Made by a program: the position numbers and the translations under genes | From: Pseudomonas sp. Irchel 3A7 | GTDB lineage: Bacteria; Pseudomonadota; Gammaproteobacteria; Pseudomonadales; Pseudomonadaceae | Assembly: GCF_900187565.1 (NCBI RefSeq) | Contig: NZ_FYED01000005.1 | Span: 186,001-250,000, forward strand | Reading direction: 5' to 3' | Length of the DNA: 64,000 nucleotides | In this document: one piece after another, positions 50,209 to 61,080 of the stretch | How the letters are laid out: the number at the start of each line of letters is the position of its first letter | Numbering within the stretch: the first letter of the stretch is position 1 | The notes under the pieces: model-generated | What the model was told of the DNA's origin: nothing | What the model saw: the letters and a program-made list of their open reading frames with translations, nothing else | Database searches by the model: none

Positions 50209-50637
50209 TCAATGGACTCCATGATGATGAGACGCGGGCGAGGCGGTATCGATGTGCAGCAAACGATGGGGGCGCGGGTATTCGCCGTGTTCGCTGATGA
50301 AATTCAGCAGCTCGACATAGGTTTTGCTGCTCTGACGCAGCGCAGCCTCACGCAAGGCCGGTGACAGTCGCGGGTCCTGCATGGTCTGCAACAGCCGCTG
50401 GTGGATGGCGCACAGGTATTCGGCGCTCTCCTCCGGCTGATTCAGGCGCAAATGCAGGTCCGCCAGGTTGTGATGGGAAATCACGCAAGCCGCCACCGCT
50501 TCGTCGGCATCCGCCCAGCGCTCGAACAACACCTGGGCCAGGGCCAATGCCTGCAAGTATGCCTCGCGAGCATCGACCAGTTCGCCCTGCATGAAAAAGC
50601 GATTGGCTCTTTCGATCGTGCGTTTCCAGTGCTCCAT
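50209..50637 (-). CDS. Conserved protein between fumC and sodA (orfX of the fagA operon)
   Basis: A 142-residue, mostly helical protein with a TPR-like pattern ([39 protein letters not shown]). Function unknown. The same small gene sits between fumC and sodA in P. aeruginosa, so a role in iron-starved cells is suggested by context alone. Confidence 0.8.
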   Translation of the reverse strand: MEHWKRTIERANRFFMQGELVDAREAYLQALALAQVLFERWADADEAVAACVISHHNLADLHLRLNQPEESAEYLCAIHQRLLQTMQDPRLSPALREAALRQSSKTYVELLNFISEHGEYPRPHRLLHIDTASPASHHHGVH

Positions 50638-50664
50638 GGTGAACCTCCAAAGCGGTGGTGGGGT

Positions 50665-52041
50665 TTACACGCCGCCTGCGGTGAGTTTTTCGGGGTTGAG
50701 CAACTCTTCCAGCTGACTGCGTGACAGCTCGGTGTGCTCCAGTGCGACATCGATCACCGGCCGGCCTTGTTGATAGGCCTTCTTGGCGATTTCGGCGGCT
50801 TTCTGGTAGCCGATGATCGGGTTGAGGGCGGTCACCAGAATCGGGTTGCGAGACAGCGCTTCCTTGAGTCGGGACTCGTTCACCTTGAAGCTGGCGATGG
50901 CTTTTTCACCGAGCAAACGGCTGGCGTTGGCGAGCAGCTCGATGCTGCTCAGCAGGTTCTGGGCAACAATCGGCAACATCACGTTCAGTTCGAAGTTGCC
51001 CGACTGACCGGCGATGGTGATGACCGTGTCGTTGCCGATCACTTGAGCTGCAACCATGGCGGTGGCTTCCGGAATCACCGGGTTGACCTTGCCAGGCATG
51101 ATCGAAGAACCCGGTTGCAAGGCTTCGAGTTCGATTTCGCCCAGACCGGCCAAGGGCCCGGAGTTCATCCAGCGCAGATCGTTGGCGATTTTCATCAGCG
51201 ATACGGCGGTTGCCTTGAGCTGCCCGGAGACGGCAACGGCAGTGTCCTGGGAGCCGATCAACGCAAACAGATCGATACCCGGGGTGAATGTCACCCTGGT
51301 CAATTGGCTCAGTTGCCGGCTGAATCGCGCGGCGAATTCGGGATGCGCATTGATGCCGGTACCCACGGCCGTACCACCCTGGGCCAGGGATTGCAGGCTT
51401 GGCTGTAAATCCTGCAAGTGACCGATGTTGGCCTTGAGCTGTTGTGCCCAGCCATTGAGCACCTGGCTCATGCGCACCGGCATCGCGTCCATCAGGTGGG
51501 TGCGACCGGTTTTGACATGGTGATGAACCTGCTCGGCCTTGCGCTCAATCACCTGCACCAGCCCGGTCAGGGCTGGCAGCAACTGTTCGTGCAAGGCCAG
51601 CGCCGCACTGACGTGAATGGTGGTGGGGATGATGTCGTTGCTGCTTTGCCCGCAGTTGACGTGATCGTTAGGGTTCACCGGCTCGCCGAGCAGGCGGCTG
51701 GCCAAGGTGGCGATCACTTCGTTGGCGTTCATGTTGGAGCTGGTGCCGGAACCGGTCTGGAAGATATCCACCGGGAAGTGCTGCATGAAATCGCCTTCCA
51801 GCAGACCCTGCGCCGCATCGACAATGGCTTTGCCTTGGGATTCGCTGATCTGCTTGAGCTCGATGTTGGCCCGGGCGGCCGCCGCCTTGGCCAGGATCAG
51901 CGCGCGGATGAACTGTACCGGCATCGGCTTGCCGCTGATCGGGAAGTTATCCACGGCACGTTGGGTCTGTGCGCCGTAGAGGGCGTCTTCCGGGACCTGC
52001 AGCTCGCCCATGCTGTCGCGCTCAATACGTGTCTTGGTCAT
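50665..52041 (-). CDS. fumC: Fumarate hydratase class II
   Basis: A 458-residue iron-free fumarase. The superfamily signature GSSIMPGKVNP is present; TGRTHLMDAMP carries the catalytic histidine. AAGGATCTACAG precedes the ATG at 52041. As it needs no Fe-S cluster, expression from a Fur operon lets the TCA cycle run without iron. Its start lies 20 bp inside fagA. Confidence 0.96.
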   Translation of the reverse strand: MTKTRIERDSMGELQVPEDALYGAQTQRAVDNFPISGKPMPVQFIRALILAKAAAARANIELKQISESQGKAIVDAAQGLLEGDFMQHFPVDIFQTGSGTSSNMNANEVIATLASRLLGEPVNPNDHVNCGQSSNDIIPTTIHVSAALALHEQLLPALTGLVQVIERKAEQVHHHVKTGRTHLMDAMPVRMSQVLNGWAQQLKANIGHLQDLQPSLQSLAQGGTAVGTGINAHPEFAARFSRQLSQLTRVTFTPGIDLFALIGSQDTAVAVSGQLKATAVSLMKIANDLRWMNSGPLAGLGEIELEALQPGSSIMPGKVNPVIPEATAMVAAQVIGNDTVITIAGQSGNFELNVMLPIVAQNLLSSIELLANASRLLGEKAIASFKVNESRLKEALSRNPILVTALNPIIGYQKAAEIAKKAYQQGRPVIDVALEHTELSRSQLEELLNPEKLTAGGV

Positions 52042-52429
52042 CTGTAGATCCTTGCACCAGTTCAATTAAGGGAATCGAGGGTTGCAACTCGCAGGTCGCC
52101 AGTTGCCAGGTGTAGCTCTGCCAGCGCTTGAGGCGGCATTTGCATAGAGACAGGCGTTCCAGCTCACGCAGCGGACGCCAGGCCTGGTCCAGGCAGTAAG
52201 TGCGCCAGTGCCAGGGCAGCGCGACATCGGCGGCGGTGTCGAGCAACAGACGCAAAGAGGTTTCAGCGACGGTCCAGGGTGAGGTCGCCGTGCAACAGGC
52301 CAGATACCGGCCCTCGGCCAGGTAATGATCGATCAGGCGAGGTTCGTCAGGATCCATCGCGCAACGGATCTGGCGGCTCATCCAGCGCCAGCTTTCGAGG
52401 TAAGGCTGCTCGTGCAAGGCAGAACTCAT
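52022..52429 (-). CDS. fagA: FagA-like iron-regulated protein
   Basis: A 135-residue protein matching FagA (Fur-associated gene) of P. aeruginosa in position and overall sequence (LHEQPYLESWRWMSRQIRCAMD). It has several cysteines (ACCTATS, LCKCRL) but no known activity. First gene of the Fur-controlled operon; the end overlaps fumC. Confidence 0.85.
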   Translation of the reverse strand: MSSALHEQPYLESWRWMSRQIRCAMDPDEPRLIDHYLAEGRYLACCTATSPWTVAETSLRLLLDTAADVALPWHWRTYCLDQAWRPLRELERLSLCKCRLKRWQSYTWQLATCELQPSIPLIELVQGSTDDQDTY

Positions 52430-52444
52430 GATCTGGGCTCATTC

Positions 52445-52463
52445 GATAATGAGATTTATTATT
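52445..52463 (-). promoter_or_regulatory. Fur box upstream of fagA
   Basis: GATAATGAGATTTATTATT agrees with the 19-bp Fur consensus GATAATGATAATCATTATC at 15 of 19 positions. A further GATAATGAG half-site follows at 52468-52476, suggesting two bound dimers. It lies 16 bp before the fagA start codon. Confidence 0.85.
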
Positions 52464-52510
52464 AGATGATAATGAGAACCAAAACAACCCCGACTGTGTA
52501 CGCAAGATAC

Positions 52511-52606
52511 CTTGTGGGAGCGAGCCTGCTCGCGAATGCGGGGTGTCAGCCAACATAAGTCGTTGAATGATCGGCCGCCTTCGCGAGCAGGCTCGCTCCC
52601 ACAAGG
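52511..52606. repeat. REP doublet (REPIN), GAGCCTGCTCGCGA type
   Basis: CTTGTGGGAGCGAGCCTGCT and its inverted partner GCAGGCTCGCTCCCACAAGG. Confidence 0.93.
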
Positions 52607-52625
52607 GAATTGTGCGAAGCCCAAC

Positions 52626-52664
52626 AAAAAGGCGCGCCACCCGATGGGTGGCGCGCCTTTTTTT
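52626..52664. terminator. Bidirectional terminator after tldE
   Basis: GGCGCGCCACC, loop CGAT-containing, GGTGGCGCGCC, with A-run and T-run flanks. It ends the minus-strand tldE transcript and isolates the fagA promoter. Confidence 0.93.
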
Positions 52665-52679
52665 ATGCAGCGAGGAAGG

Positions 52680-54026
52680 TCAGCTACCGGCGACCGTCAT
52701 CCGCTCGATCAGCACCGACCCCGTACGAATGTTGCTGCGCAGTTCCAGGTCGTTACCCACGGCAAGGATCTGCTTGAACATATCGCGCATATTGCCGGCG
52801 ATGGTCACTTCCTGGACCGCGAACTGGATTTCACCGTTCTCGACCCAGTAACCCGCCGCGCCACGGGAATAATCGCCGGTGACCATGTTCAGGCCCTGGC
52901 CCATCAGCTCGGTCACCAACAGCCCGCGGCCCATGCGTCGCAGCAGGGCAGCCTGGTCTTCATCACCATGGGTGACGAACAGGTTATGCACGCCGCCGGC
53001 ATTCGCGGTACTCGGCATGCCGAGTTTGCGACCGGAGTAGGTGCCCAGGACGTAAGACACCAACTCGCCTTTTTCGACGAACGGCTTGGCGTAGGTTGCC
53101 AGGCCATCACCATCGAACGCCGCACTCCCCAGGGCACGCATCAGGTGCGGGCGTTCATCAATGGTCAGCCACTCCGGAAACAGCTTTTGCCCAAGGGTGC
53201 CTTCAAGGAACGAGGATTTTCGGTACAGGCTGCCACCGGAAATCGCCGACAGGAAACTGCCGAACAGACCACCGGCCAGCTCGGCGGAAAACAGCACCGG
53301 TACTTCGCAGGTGGGTACCGGACGCGCGCCCAGGCGACTCGCCGCCCGTTGCGCGGCACGCTGGCCGATGCTCACCGGATCGGCCAGCAAATTGCCCTGA
53401 CGGTTCACGTCGTACCAGTAATCACGCTGCATCTGGCCATCGGCCTCGGCGATCATCACGCAGCTCAGGCTGTGCCGGGTCGATGCATAACCGCCGATAA
53501 ACCCGTGGCTGTTGCCGTACACACGGCAGCCCTGATGCGTGCTCAGGGTGGTGCCGTCAGCGTTCTTGATCCGCGCGTCGGCATCGAATGCCGCGGCTTC
53601 GCAGAGCAAGGCTTTTTCGATGGCCTGCTCCGGGGTGATGTCCCATTCGTGGAAAAGATCGAAATCCTGCAGGTCCCTGGCCATCAATGCGGCATCCGCC
53701 AGGCCCGAGGCTTCGTCTTCAGAGGTGTGTTTGGCGATGGCCAGTGCCGCCGCGACGGTTTCACGAATCGCCTCGGGACCACTGGCCGAAGTGCTGGCCG
53801 AGCCCTTGCGCTGGCCGACGTACAAGGTGATGCCGAAGCCCTGATCGCGGTTGAATTCGACGGTTTCGACTTCACGCTGGCGTACCGAGGTCGACAGGCC
53901 CTGCTCCAGGGATACCGCCACCTCACAGGCACTGGCGCCTTGGCGCTTGGCTTCAGCGATGATCTGCTCGACTTGTTCTTGCAGTGCCGGCAATGCTTGT
54001 GGGCCGACGCTTTCAACTGCACTCAT
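52680..54026 (-). CDS. pmbA: Metalloprotease subunit TldE (PmbA)
   Basis: A 448-residue TldE/PmbA protein. GGAGAACAGC precedes the ATG of MSAVESVG. It lacks the HExxxH zinc motif found in TldD, as expected, and acts with TldD (54.7 kb) to process peptides such as microcin B17 or CcdA in E. coli. Confidence 0.95.
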   Translation of the reverse strand: MSAVESVGPQALPALQEQVEQIIAEAKRQGASACEVAVSLEQGLSTSVRQREVETVEFNRDQGFGITLYVGQRKGSASTSASGPEAIRETVAAALAIAKHTSEDEASGLADAALMARDLQDFDLFHEWDITPEQAIEKALLCEAAAFDADARIKNADGTTLSTHQGCRVYGNSHGFIGGYASTRHSLSCVMIAEADGQMQRDYWYDVNRQGNLLADPVSIGQRAAQRAASRLGARPVPTCEVPVLFSAELAGGLFGSFLSAISGGSLYRKSSFLEGTLGQKLFPEWLTIDERPHLMRALGSAAFDGDGLATYAKPFVEKGELVSYVLGTYSGRKLGMPSTANAGGVHNLFVTHGDEDQAALLRRMGRGLLVTELMGQGLNMVTGDYSRGAAGYWVENGEIQFAVQEVTIAGNMRDMFKQILAVGNDLELRSNIRTGSVLIERMTVAGS

Positions 54027-54134
54027 GCTGTTCTCCACTCAAATTCTGCTTTCGGTGACGGTCATCGAGCGACCGGGCCGGACAAGCGGCCCCCGACTGG
54101 TTATCATGGCGGCGTTTCTTTGCGGACGGCCACC

Positions 54135-54659
54135 ATGGTTGATTCTTACGACGACTCCCTCGATACGGGAGAAAAAAGCAAATCCCAGGTCAAACGCGAG
54201 CTGCATGCTCTGGTTGACCTCGGCGAGCGCCTCACAACACTCAAGCCTGACTTGCTGGCAAAACTGCCCTTGACCGACGCCTTGCGCCGGGCCCTGGCCG
54301 ATGCGCCCAAGCACACCGCGAACATCGCGCGTAAACGGCACCTTCAGTTCATCGGCAAACTGATGCGCGATCAGGACACTGACGCCATTCTGGTTTTGCT
54401 CGATCAACTCGATGCCTCCACTCGCCAGTACAACGAGCGCTTCCATAACCTGGAGCGCTGGCGTGATCGCCTGATAGCCGGTGACGATGCCGTTCTGGAA
54501 AAATTCGTCGTCGACTACCCTGACGCCGATCGCCAGCAACTGCGTTCCCTGATCCGTCAGGCACAGCACGAGGTTGCACAAAACAAGCCTCCTGCTTCCA
54601 GCCGTAAAATCTTCAAGTACATCCGTGAGCTGGACGAGACTCAACGCGGCCTGCGTTGA
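54135..54659 (+). CDS. darP: Ribosome-associated protein DarP (YjgA, DUF615)
   Basis: A 174-residue helical protein, DUF615 family ([44 protein letters not shown]). YjgA/DarP takes part in late 50S assembly in E. coli. Only a weak ribosome-binding site (GGACGG) is seen; the family start fits. Lies on the plus strand between pmbA and tldD. Confidence 0.93.
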   Translation: MVDSYDDSLDTGEKSKSQVKRELHALVDLGERLTTLKPDLLAKLPLTDALRRALADAPKHTANIARKRHLQFIGKLMRDQDTDAILVLLDQLDASTRQYNERFHNLERWRDRLIAGDDAVLEKFVVDYPDADRQQLRSLIRQAQHEVAQNKPPASSRKIFKYIRELDETQRGLR

Positions 54660-54668
54660 ATCCCGGAC

Positions 54669-54695
54669 CGGGTGAGTCGCCGCGCGACTCACCCG
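54669..54695. terminator. 12-bp perfect hairpin between convergent darP and tldD
   Basis: CGGGTGAGTCGC, loop CGC, GCGACTCACCCG. No T-tract on either side, so strength is uncertain. Confidence 0.55.
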
Positions 54696-54706
54696 CAGCT
54701 CCATCC

Positions 54707-56149
54707 TTACGAGCCCGTGCCACCCACGGTAATCGCATCAATCTTCAGCGTTGGCTGGCCGACACCCACCGGCACCGACTGCCCATCCTTGCCGCACGTC
54801 CCCACGCCGCTGTCCAGCGCCAGATCGTTGCCGACCATCGACACTTTGCTCATGGCTTCCGGGCCGTTGCCGATCAAGGTCGCACCTTTGACCGGGGCGG
54901 TGATCTTGCCATCTTCGATCAGGTACGCCTCGCTGGTGGAGAACACGAACTTGCCGCTGGTGATATCGACCTGACCACCGCCGAGGTTCGCGCAGTAGAT
55001 GCCCCTCTTCACCGAAGCGATGATTTCCGCCGGGTCGCTTTCGCCGGCCAGCATGTAGGTGTTGGTCATGCGTGGCATCGGCAGATGCGCATAGGATTCG
55101 CGACGTCCGTTACCGGTGCGGGCCACACCCATCAGCCGTGCGTTGAGCTTGTCCTGCATATACCCCTTGAGCACGCCGTTTTCGATCAGCGTGGTGCACT
55201 CGGTCGGGGTGCCTTCATCGTCAACGCTCAATGAGCCACGACGCCCGGACAAGGTGCCGTCGTCGACGATGGTGCAAAGTTTGGAGGCAACCCTCTCGCC
55301 CATGCGCCCGCTATAAGCCGAGCTGCCCTTTCGGTTGAAATCGCCTTCCAGGCCGTGGCCGACCGCTTCGTGCAACAGCACGCCCGACCAACCGGAACCG
55401 AGCACCACCGGCAAGGTACCGGCCGGCGCAGGAATGGCTTCCAGATTGACCAGCGCCTGACGCAACGCTTCACGGGCATAGCTCATGGCGCGGTCTTCGG
55501 CGAGGAAGTAACGGTAATCGGTACGACCGCCACCGCCATGGCCACCGCGCTCGCGACGGCCATTTTGCTCGACGATCACGCTGACGTTGAAGCGCACCAG
55601 TGGCCGCACATCCGCCGCCAGACCACCATCGGTAGACGCCACCAGAATCCGTTCCCAGACACCGGCCATGCTCACGGTGACTTGCTGGATACGCGGATCG
55701 AGCGCGCGAGTGGCGGCATCGATGCGCTTGAGCAGATCGACTTTCTCCGCGCGGCTCAGCACTTCCAGGGGATTGTCCGGCGCGTACAACTGCGCGACAT
55801 CCTGGGTGGTGAATGCTTGCACCGTCCCGTTCTGCCCGGCCCGGGAAATCGAACGGGCGGCACGGGCCGCCGCGCCCAGAGCTTCGAGGGTGATCGCGTT
55901 GCTGTAGGCGAAACCGGTTTTTTCACCCGATTGAGCCCGCACGCCCACGCCCTGGTCAAGATTGAAGCTGCCTTCCTTGACGATGCCGTCTTCCAGCGCC
56001 CAGGACTCGGAAATCTGCCCCTGGAAATACAGGTCGGCGGCATCGATACCCGGCCCGGCCAGATCCCCGAGCACACCTTGCAGGCTTTCGATCGTTACGC
56101 CACCGGGCGCCAGGAGGTGTTCACTGACTGAGGACAACAACTCGCTCAT
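54707..56149 (-). CDS. tldD: Metalloprotease TldD
   Basis: A 480-residue protein with the zinc motif HEAVGH at 260-265 (His260, Glu261, His265) in [16 protein letters not shown]. It forms the active protease with TldE. The upstream nitrilase-family gene ends 12 bp before its start. Confidence 0.96.
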   Translation of the reverse strand: MSELLSSVSEHLLAPGGVTIESLQGVLGDLAGPGIDAADLYFQGQISESWALEDGIVKEGSFNLDQGVGVRAQSGEKTGFAYSNAITLEALGAAARAARSISRAGQNGTVQAFTTQDVAQLYAPDNPLEVLSRAEKVDLLKRIDAATRALDPRIQQVTVSMAGVWERILVASTDGGLAADVRPLVRFNVSVIVEQNGRRERGGHGGGGRTDYRYFLAEDRAMSYAREALRQALVNLEAIPAPAGTLPVVLGSGWSGVLLHEAVGHGLEGDFNRKGSSAYSGRMGERVASKLCTIVDDGTLSGRRGSLSVDDEGTPTECTTLIENGVLKGYMQDKLNARLMGVARTGNGRRESYAHLPMPRMTNTYMLAGESDPAEIIASVKRGIYCANLGGGQVDITSGKFVFSTSEAYLIEDGKITAPVKGATLIGNGPEAMSKVSMVGNDLALDSGVGTCGKDGQSVPVGVGQPTLKIDAITVGGTGS

Positions 56150-56161
56150 ATGCTTTACGCC

Positions 56162-57016
56162 TTAAATTCGTCGTTCTGATGCAGGTCGCTGGGCGCCCTG
56201 CGAGAAAAAGCGCCGGTGACTGGACACCGGCATCCGCGCCCGGATGGACGCCTGTTCGCTGCTGTCGCGTTCGGCCAGCAGCACGGCCTCGCCTTGATCC
56301 TGTTGCGCCAGCACTCGACCCCATGGATCGACAATGGCCGCATGCCCCCAGGTTTCCCGCGGCCCCGGATGCGTCCCACCCTGGGCAGCCGCGAGCACAT
56401 AACACTGGGTTTCGATGGCCCTTGCGCGAATCAGCACGTCCCAGTGCGCAGCGCCGGTCACGGCGGTAAAGGCCGACGGCGCGGTAATCAATTCCGCGCC
56501 GGCAGCACGCAATTCGCTGTAGAGCTCCGGGAAGCGCAAGTCATAACAAACCGTCAGGCCGACTCGCCCCACCGGCGTGTCCGCGACCACGACCCCACTG
56601 CCATAAGCATAGTCATCGGATTCGCGATAACGGCCGCGATTGTCGGCCACATCCACGTCGAACAGGTGCAGTTTGTCGTAGCGCGCCACCGTTTCGCCTT
56701 GATCATTCACCAGCAACGAACAGGCGTGCACTTTGGCCGTCGGTTGATCCACCGGCGGTAACGGCAAAGTGCCAGCCACTATCCATAACTTGAGGTCACG
56801 TGCGGTCTGCTTCAACCAGGGCAGGATCGGGCCTTCGCCCAATGCCTCGGCGCGACCGATGTCGGCGATATCACGGCGGCCCATGGCGGCGAAGTTTTCC
56901 GGCAGCACGGCCAGCACGGCACCCGCCGCCGCTGCCTGTTCAAGCAGGCGACGCGCCTGAACCAGGTTGCCCGGCACATCGCTTTGGCTGACCATTTGAA
57001 TCACCGCTACAGACAT
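56162..57016 (-). CDS. Carbon-nitrogen hydrolase (nitrilase superfamily, Nit-like)
   Basis: A 284-residue amidase. Catalytic triad Glu40 (VLPENFA), Lys115 (RYDKLHLFDVD) and Cys157 (LTVCYDLRFPE). The sequence is like Nit1/NitFhit-type amidases; deaminated glutathione amidase is a plausible activity in that branch. Operon with tldD and probably yhdP upstream, separated from the latter by a REPIN. Confidence 0.88.
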   Translation of the reverse strand: MSVAVIQMVSQSDVPGNLVQARRLLEQAAAAGAVLAVLPENFAAMGRRDIADIGRAEALGEGPILPWLKQTARDLKLWIVAGTLPLPPVDQPTAKVHACSLLVNDQGETVARYDKLHLFDVDVADNRGRYRESDDYAYGSGVVVADTPVGRVGLTVCYDLRFPELYSELRAAGAELITAPSAFTAVTGAAHWDVLIRARAIETQCYVLAAAQGGTHPGPRETWGHAAIVDPWGRVLAQQDQGEAVLLAERDSSEQASIRARMPVSSHRRFFSQGAQRPASERRI

Positions 57017-57048
57017 GGGCTTTTCCTTACTGATATCAACACAGACTC

Positions 57049-57150
57049 TGTAGGAGCGAGCTCGCTCGCGATGAATCTGAACGTGACGTGTTTTTTCAGA
57101 CAGCCTGCGTCATCGTTCACGTCCATCGCGAGCAAGCTCGCTCCTACAAG
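57049..57150. repeat. REP doublet (REPIN), TAGGAGCGAGCTCGCTCGC type
   Basis: CTGTAGGAGCGAGCTCGCTC and inverted GCGAGCAAGCTCGCTCCTAC about 50 bp apart. Confidence 0.9.
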
Positions 57151-57201
57151 GGGGGCGAGCCATTCTCGCCATGCTACTCCATAGGTCCGAAGGATGGCGT
57201 T

Positions 57202-60200
57202 TCAAAAAGGCTTGTCGTAGGTGATTTTCGGATCTTTCCACGGCCCTTTGACGGTGTATTTCACACTGGCGAAACGGGCGACGCGATCGCCGATCAACTT
57301 GTCGATCAGAAATAGCGCCCCGCCAATGGCAGGTGCACCGACGATCAAGGCGGCAATCGGCAAGTTGTTGGTCACCGGCAAGGTCACCAGCAATTTGGCA
57401 TCGATCTGATCACCGACCAGATTCAGGGTACCGTTGAGTTCAACATTGCTCGACGGCCCCGTCATCTGGATCGGCTCGCGGGTCACGTACACGCCGTTGG
57501 TCGCCACCAGCAGCCCCTTGACCCGGTCATAGCTCAGGCCTTTGCCGAACAGGTCGGAGAAGTCCAGGCGCAAACGCCGGCCAATGGAGTTGAAGTTGAG
57601 CAAGCCAAACACCCGCAACGCCTGGGCACCGCCCTCGACTTCAACAAACTGACCCTCCTTCATCGAAGCATCGAGGGTGCCGGAAAAACGCTTGGACGCC
57701 AGCCAGGCCGGTGAGCCGGGCCAACGGCCATCCACATCCATATGGAACTCCTGACTGGTGACACTTGGCGCAAAGCCCCAGCCCTTGAGCACGTCCGCGA
57801 GGTTCTTGCCGCTGATCCGTCCCTTGTACCAGCTTGTGCTGGCGCCGGGCACACCTTCCCAGCCGCCGCTGCCCTGCAACAGAATGCCTTTGAGGCCCAT
57901 GTCCAGTGAGTTCAGAGCAATGCCCTTGGCCGTCGGGCGCACTTTCAGCGACCAGGCACCCACCAGGTCATTGCCCTGGTACAGCTGATTGATGGTGATA
58001 TCCATCGCCGGGATCTTGGTCGGGTCCACCGAGGCCAGCGGGTCCGGCGAGTTCTCATCGGCCAGCACCGTCGGGTCCGGTGCCGGCAGACGCACGGTTT
58101 GCAGATTGATCACCGTCGGTGCGGCTTTCGCATCAGGGAAGCTGGCGTTGCCCTTGACCTGCTGACTGTCGAGCTGCAGGGCCCAAGCGGTCGGTTTACG
58201 CGCCAACTGCACTGACGCCTGATCCAATGTCGTGCCGAAGGCGCTAAGCTTGCCGACCTTGATATCCGCGCCACTGAGCAACTGCTTGGCGCTGCCACCG
58301 GGGTCACTCCCGGCATACTTGCTCACCAGATCCTGCCACGGCCCGACGTCCAGTTCCGACAGCACGCCGCGCACACGCAGGCCCTTGGCACCGGGCAACA
58401 CCGCATCGCCGTTGCCCAGGAACAACTCACCACGACCGTTGGCAATGTTGCCGGTCGGTGCGGCAAAGGTGAAGTTCGCCAGTTCGCCGTAGTTCACCCA
58501 ATAGCGTCGCTCCGCGCCTTGCAGCGTCATGCGGAACGTCGTGTCACGCCCCGCATCCGCCGCCAGGCCGAACGGCGCTGGCAAGTCCAGGGTTACTCCC
58601 TTGAGACTGGAATTGACCATCAACTGGCTATCAGCGCCATCGAGGGTCAGTTGCAATTGGTAGGGGATCACGCCGCTGACCGGCAATGGCTGGGTAACGC
58701 TCAGCCAGTCCGTGAGCTTTTTGACTTCGACCTGCCCCGAAGCGGTGACCCGGGTGTTGAGCTTGCCTTCGCGACCATCGGCGAAAATCTGCGCGCTTAC
58801 CGGTTTGTCGAACGCTCGGGCGGTGATGTTTTGCCCGCTCAGTCCTTTGGCGCTGTCGAAGCGGAAATCGCCCTTGAGCTGCGTCAGCTCCAGTGACGGT
58901 TCGGCCAGTTTCAGGCGGGCCTTGGCCGTCTTGAAGTCGACCAGGATTTTCGGTTGCTCGCCCTTGGCCAAAGGAATATCAAGCTTGAGCTTGCCTTGCA
59001 GGTCACCCTCGCCTTCCCAACCGGCAAAGGTCTCGGCAGTGCCGATCGGCGCTGTTTGAAGAATTTTCAGACCGTCGCCCAAACCTCCGGCAAACGCCCC
59101 GTCGAGAAGCAGGTGGGAGCTTTGCCCGTCCGGCACATGGGGGATATTGACGTAAATGTCGCGGACCTGGGTATCGAGCAATTGCCCCTTGCTGGCCAGG
59201 ATCCGCACGCCGCTGTCTTCAACGAACACATCGCCCGTCACCTTGCTGACATGGGGCCAGCCCGGCTGGAAGGCCAATTCGGCATCGTGCACCTTGAAAA
59301 ACAGACTGATACTGCGCGCTGTCTCGGCTGCACCGTGGTTCAACGACCCCTGGTACTGGAAGAAGCCCTGATCCACCGCACCTTTGAGAATCGCCGTACG
59401 CAACCATTCGTCCAGCGCCGGGCTGAGCACCGCCGGCAGGTATTTGGCGGTGTAACGACCGTCACCCTCCACCAGACCGACCCGCAGGTCCATGTAGTCT
59501 TCCTGGGTGTGGTCGAAATGCAGGCGGATCAGGAAATCGCCGGCAATCTTGCCCTCTTCGCCCAGCACCTTCAGGTACGGCGCGATCAGGGTGAAGCCGT
59601 CTTTGTCGAGCTTCCAGGTCAGGCGGGCATTGGCCTGAATGTACTGCCATGGCTTGGCGAAAATCGGGTCCAGGTGCAGCATGAAATCCTTGCTGTCCAT
59701 GCGCAACTCGCCCTGCCCAAGGTCACCGCTGATGCTGCCCGTGACGTTTCGCGCCGCTGGCGCGCCGTGATAGGCGTCGAAACCGACCCGGTCGAGGTTG
59801 GCGGCAAAGCTGAATTTGCTGTCATCCGTGGCATTGGGTCGCACATCGATCAGGACATTGCGCAGCCCGCCGGTGACCTTGAGTCGCTCAATCACCGTGG
59901 CAAGGCCTTCAGGCAGTGGCGCCAGGGCATTGAGCAGCGGCGTGAGCGGGGTAAGTTCGAGGCGGTCGGCCTGCAAATGCCAGAGCGCCTCCAAATTGTC
60001 AGTGGCTTTGGTTTGCTTGAACTGCAGACGCGATTCCCAGCGGGTTTCGCCGAGGTTCATCGCCAGGGAATCCACCGTCACCAGCATGCCTTCGGCGTTG
60101 CGCTGGAAATAGCCATTGAGCGCCAGATTGTTGATCTGCACCGGTTTGCGTTCGGCATAGGCACCCTTGAGTTGCGGTGCATTCAAACGCACCGCAGCGC

Positions 60201-61005
60201 TTTGCAGCTCGCCCTTGCCCCAGGTCGCCCACAGCTCGCCGCCGGCCTTGATCTCGGAAAAATTCCATTGCTGGCTGATGCTCTCGGGCAGCCATTTCGA
60301 CCAGTCGCTTTGCGGCAGGCTCAGGTAAACCTGGGCTTCAGCCTCCTTCCACTGGCTGGCGCGTATGCGCGTGCGCAGGCTCATGGCCAGCGGTTGCCCG
60401 TCAGGCAGCGTCAGGCGCGCATCGAGTCGCTGACGCGTGACACCGGTTTTCAGATTCAGGCCGACGTAGGTCAGCGTCAGTGGCGACGCTCCCCACGGCT
60501 GCAAGGTGATCTGGCTGTCGAGAACCGACAACTGCTGGAGCATCTGCATGCGATTGAGCAACTGCTGCGGGTCAAGGGGCTGATCGTCCTTGACCGGCAA
60601 GCCTTCCAGCGCCCACTGGCCATCATCGCCTTGCTTGAGGCTGATCTTCAGGCCGTTGAGTTCCAGATGGGCGATGCGCACTTCGCGCGCCATTACACTG
60701 CCCCAAAGATCCGGCACTACCCGCACATGCTCCAGGTGCAGGGCGTTGGCGCCCTCGCCCACTGTGACATCGTGAACCGACAAAATAGGCGCGAAGCCGC
60801 TCCAGCTGCCTTTCAACTCGCCGATTTGCAGTGGCATGCCCAAGGCCTCACTGGCCCTGCTTTCGATTTCGACACGGTATTCGGCCACCAGCGGCGCCAA
60901 TTCCCGGCCAAGGCTGACGTACAACGCCATCAATACCAAAACCAACGCGCACAGGCCCAGACCCCAGCGGGTCAGTGCGGCCAAAATGCGTGTCAGACGC
61001 TCCAT
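57202..61005 (-). CDS. yhdP: YhdP family AsmA-like phospholipid transport protein (DUF3971)
   Basis: A 1267-residue inner-membrane-anchored protein. One N-terminal helix (about 10-32, ALTRWGLGLCALVLVLMALYV) leads into a very long periplasmic part rich in beta-strands, with DUF3971 and a C-terminal AsmA-like domain that ends in VGAPAIGGALFLIDKLIGD. YhdP forms a bridge carrying phospholipids to the outer membrane in E. coli. The ATG at 61005 follows GGGAG by 9 nt. Next to rng as in many gammaproteobacteria. Confidence 0.94.
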   Translation of the reverse strand: MERLTRILAALTRWGLGLCALVLVLMALYVSLGRELAPLVAEYRVEIESRASEALGMPLQIGELKGSWSGFAPILSVHDVTVGEGANALHLEHVRVVPDLWGSVMAREVRIAHLELNGLKISLKQGDDGQWALEGLPVKDDQPLDPQQLLNRMQMLQQLSVLDSQITLQPWGASPLTLTYVGLNLKTGVTRQRLDARLTLPDGQPLAMSLRTRIRASQWKEAEAQVYLSLPQSDWSKWLPESISQQWNFSEIKAGGELWATWGKGELQSAAVRLNAPQLKGAYAERKPVQINNLALNGYFQRNAEGMLVTVDSLAMNLGETRWESRLQFKQTKATDNLEALWHLQADRLELTPLTPLLNALAPLPEGLATVIERLKVTGGLRNVLIDVRPNATDDSKFSFAANLDRVGFDAYHGAPAARNVTGSISGDLGQGELRMDSKDFMLHLDPIFAKPWQYIQANARLTWKLDKDGFTLIAPYLKVLGEEGKIAGDFLIRLHFDHTQEDYMDLRVGLVEGDGRYTAKYLPAVLSPALDEWLRTAILKGAVDQGFFQYQGSLNHGAAETARSISLFFKVHDAELAFQPGWPHVSKVTGDVFVEDSGVRILASKGQLLDTQVRDIYVNIPHVPDGQSSHLLLDGAFAGGLGDGLKILQTAPIGTAETFAGWEGEGDLQGKLKLDIPLAKGEQPKILVDFKTAKARLKLAEPSLELTQLKGDFRFDSAKGLSGQNITARAFDKPVSAQIFADGREGKLNTRVTASGQVEVKKLTDWLSVTQPLPVSGVIPYQLQLTLDGADSQLMVNSSLKGVTLDLPAPFGLAADAGRDTTFRMTLQGAERRYWVNYGELANFTFAAPTGNIANGRGELFLGNGDAVLPGAKGLRVRGVLSELDVGPWQDLVSKYAGSDPGGSAKQLLSGADIKVGKLSAFGTTLDQASVQLARKPTAWALQLDSQQVKGNASFPDAKAAPTVINLQTVRLPAPDPTVLADENSPDPLASVDPTKIPAMDITINQLYQGNDLVGAWSLKVRPTAKGIALNSLDMGLKGILLQGSGGWEGVPGASTSWYKGRISGKNLADVLKGWGFAPSVTSQEFHMDVDGRWPGSPAWLASKRFSGTLDASMKEGQFVEVEGGAQALRVFGLLNFNSIGRRLRLDFSDLFGKGLSYDRVKGLLVATNGVYVTREPIQMTGPSSNVELNGTLNLVGDQIDAKLLVTLPVTNNLPIAALIVGAPAIGGALFLIDKLIGDRVARFASVKYTVKGPWKDPKITYDKPF

Positions 61006-61080
61006 GTCAGTTGGCTCCCATGGCAAAAGTTCTGCGAAAAGCTGAGGCCAGCCGTTGAGAAAAAATCAGGACGTAGCGAT

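Noticed and set aside
52512..54134. Upstream extension of darP across pmbA and a REP doublet
   Set aside because: The real DUF615 protein begins at 54135; the extension reads through repeat DNA and antisense to pmbA.
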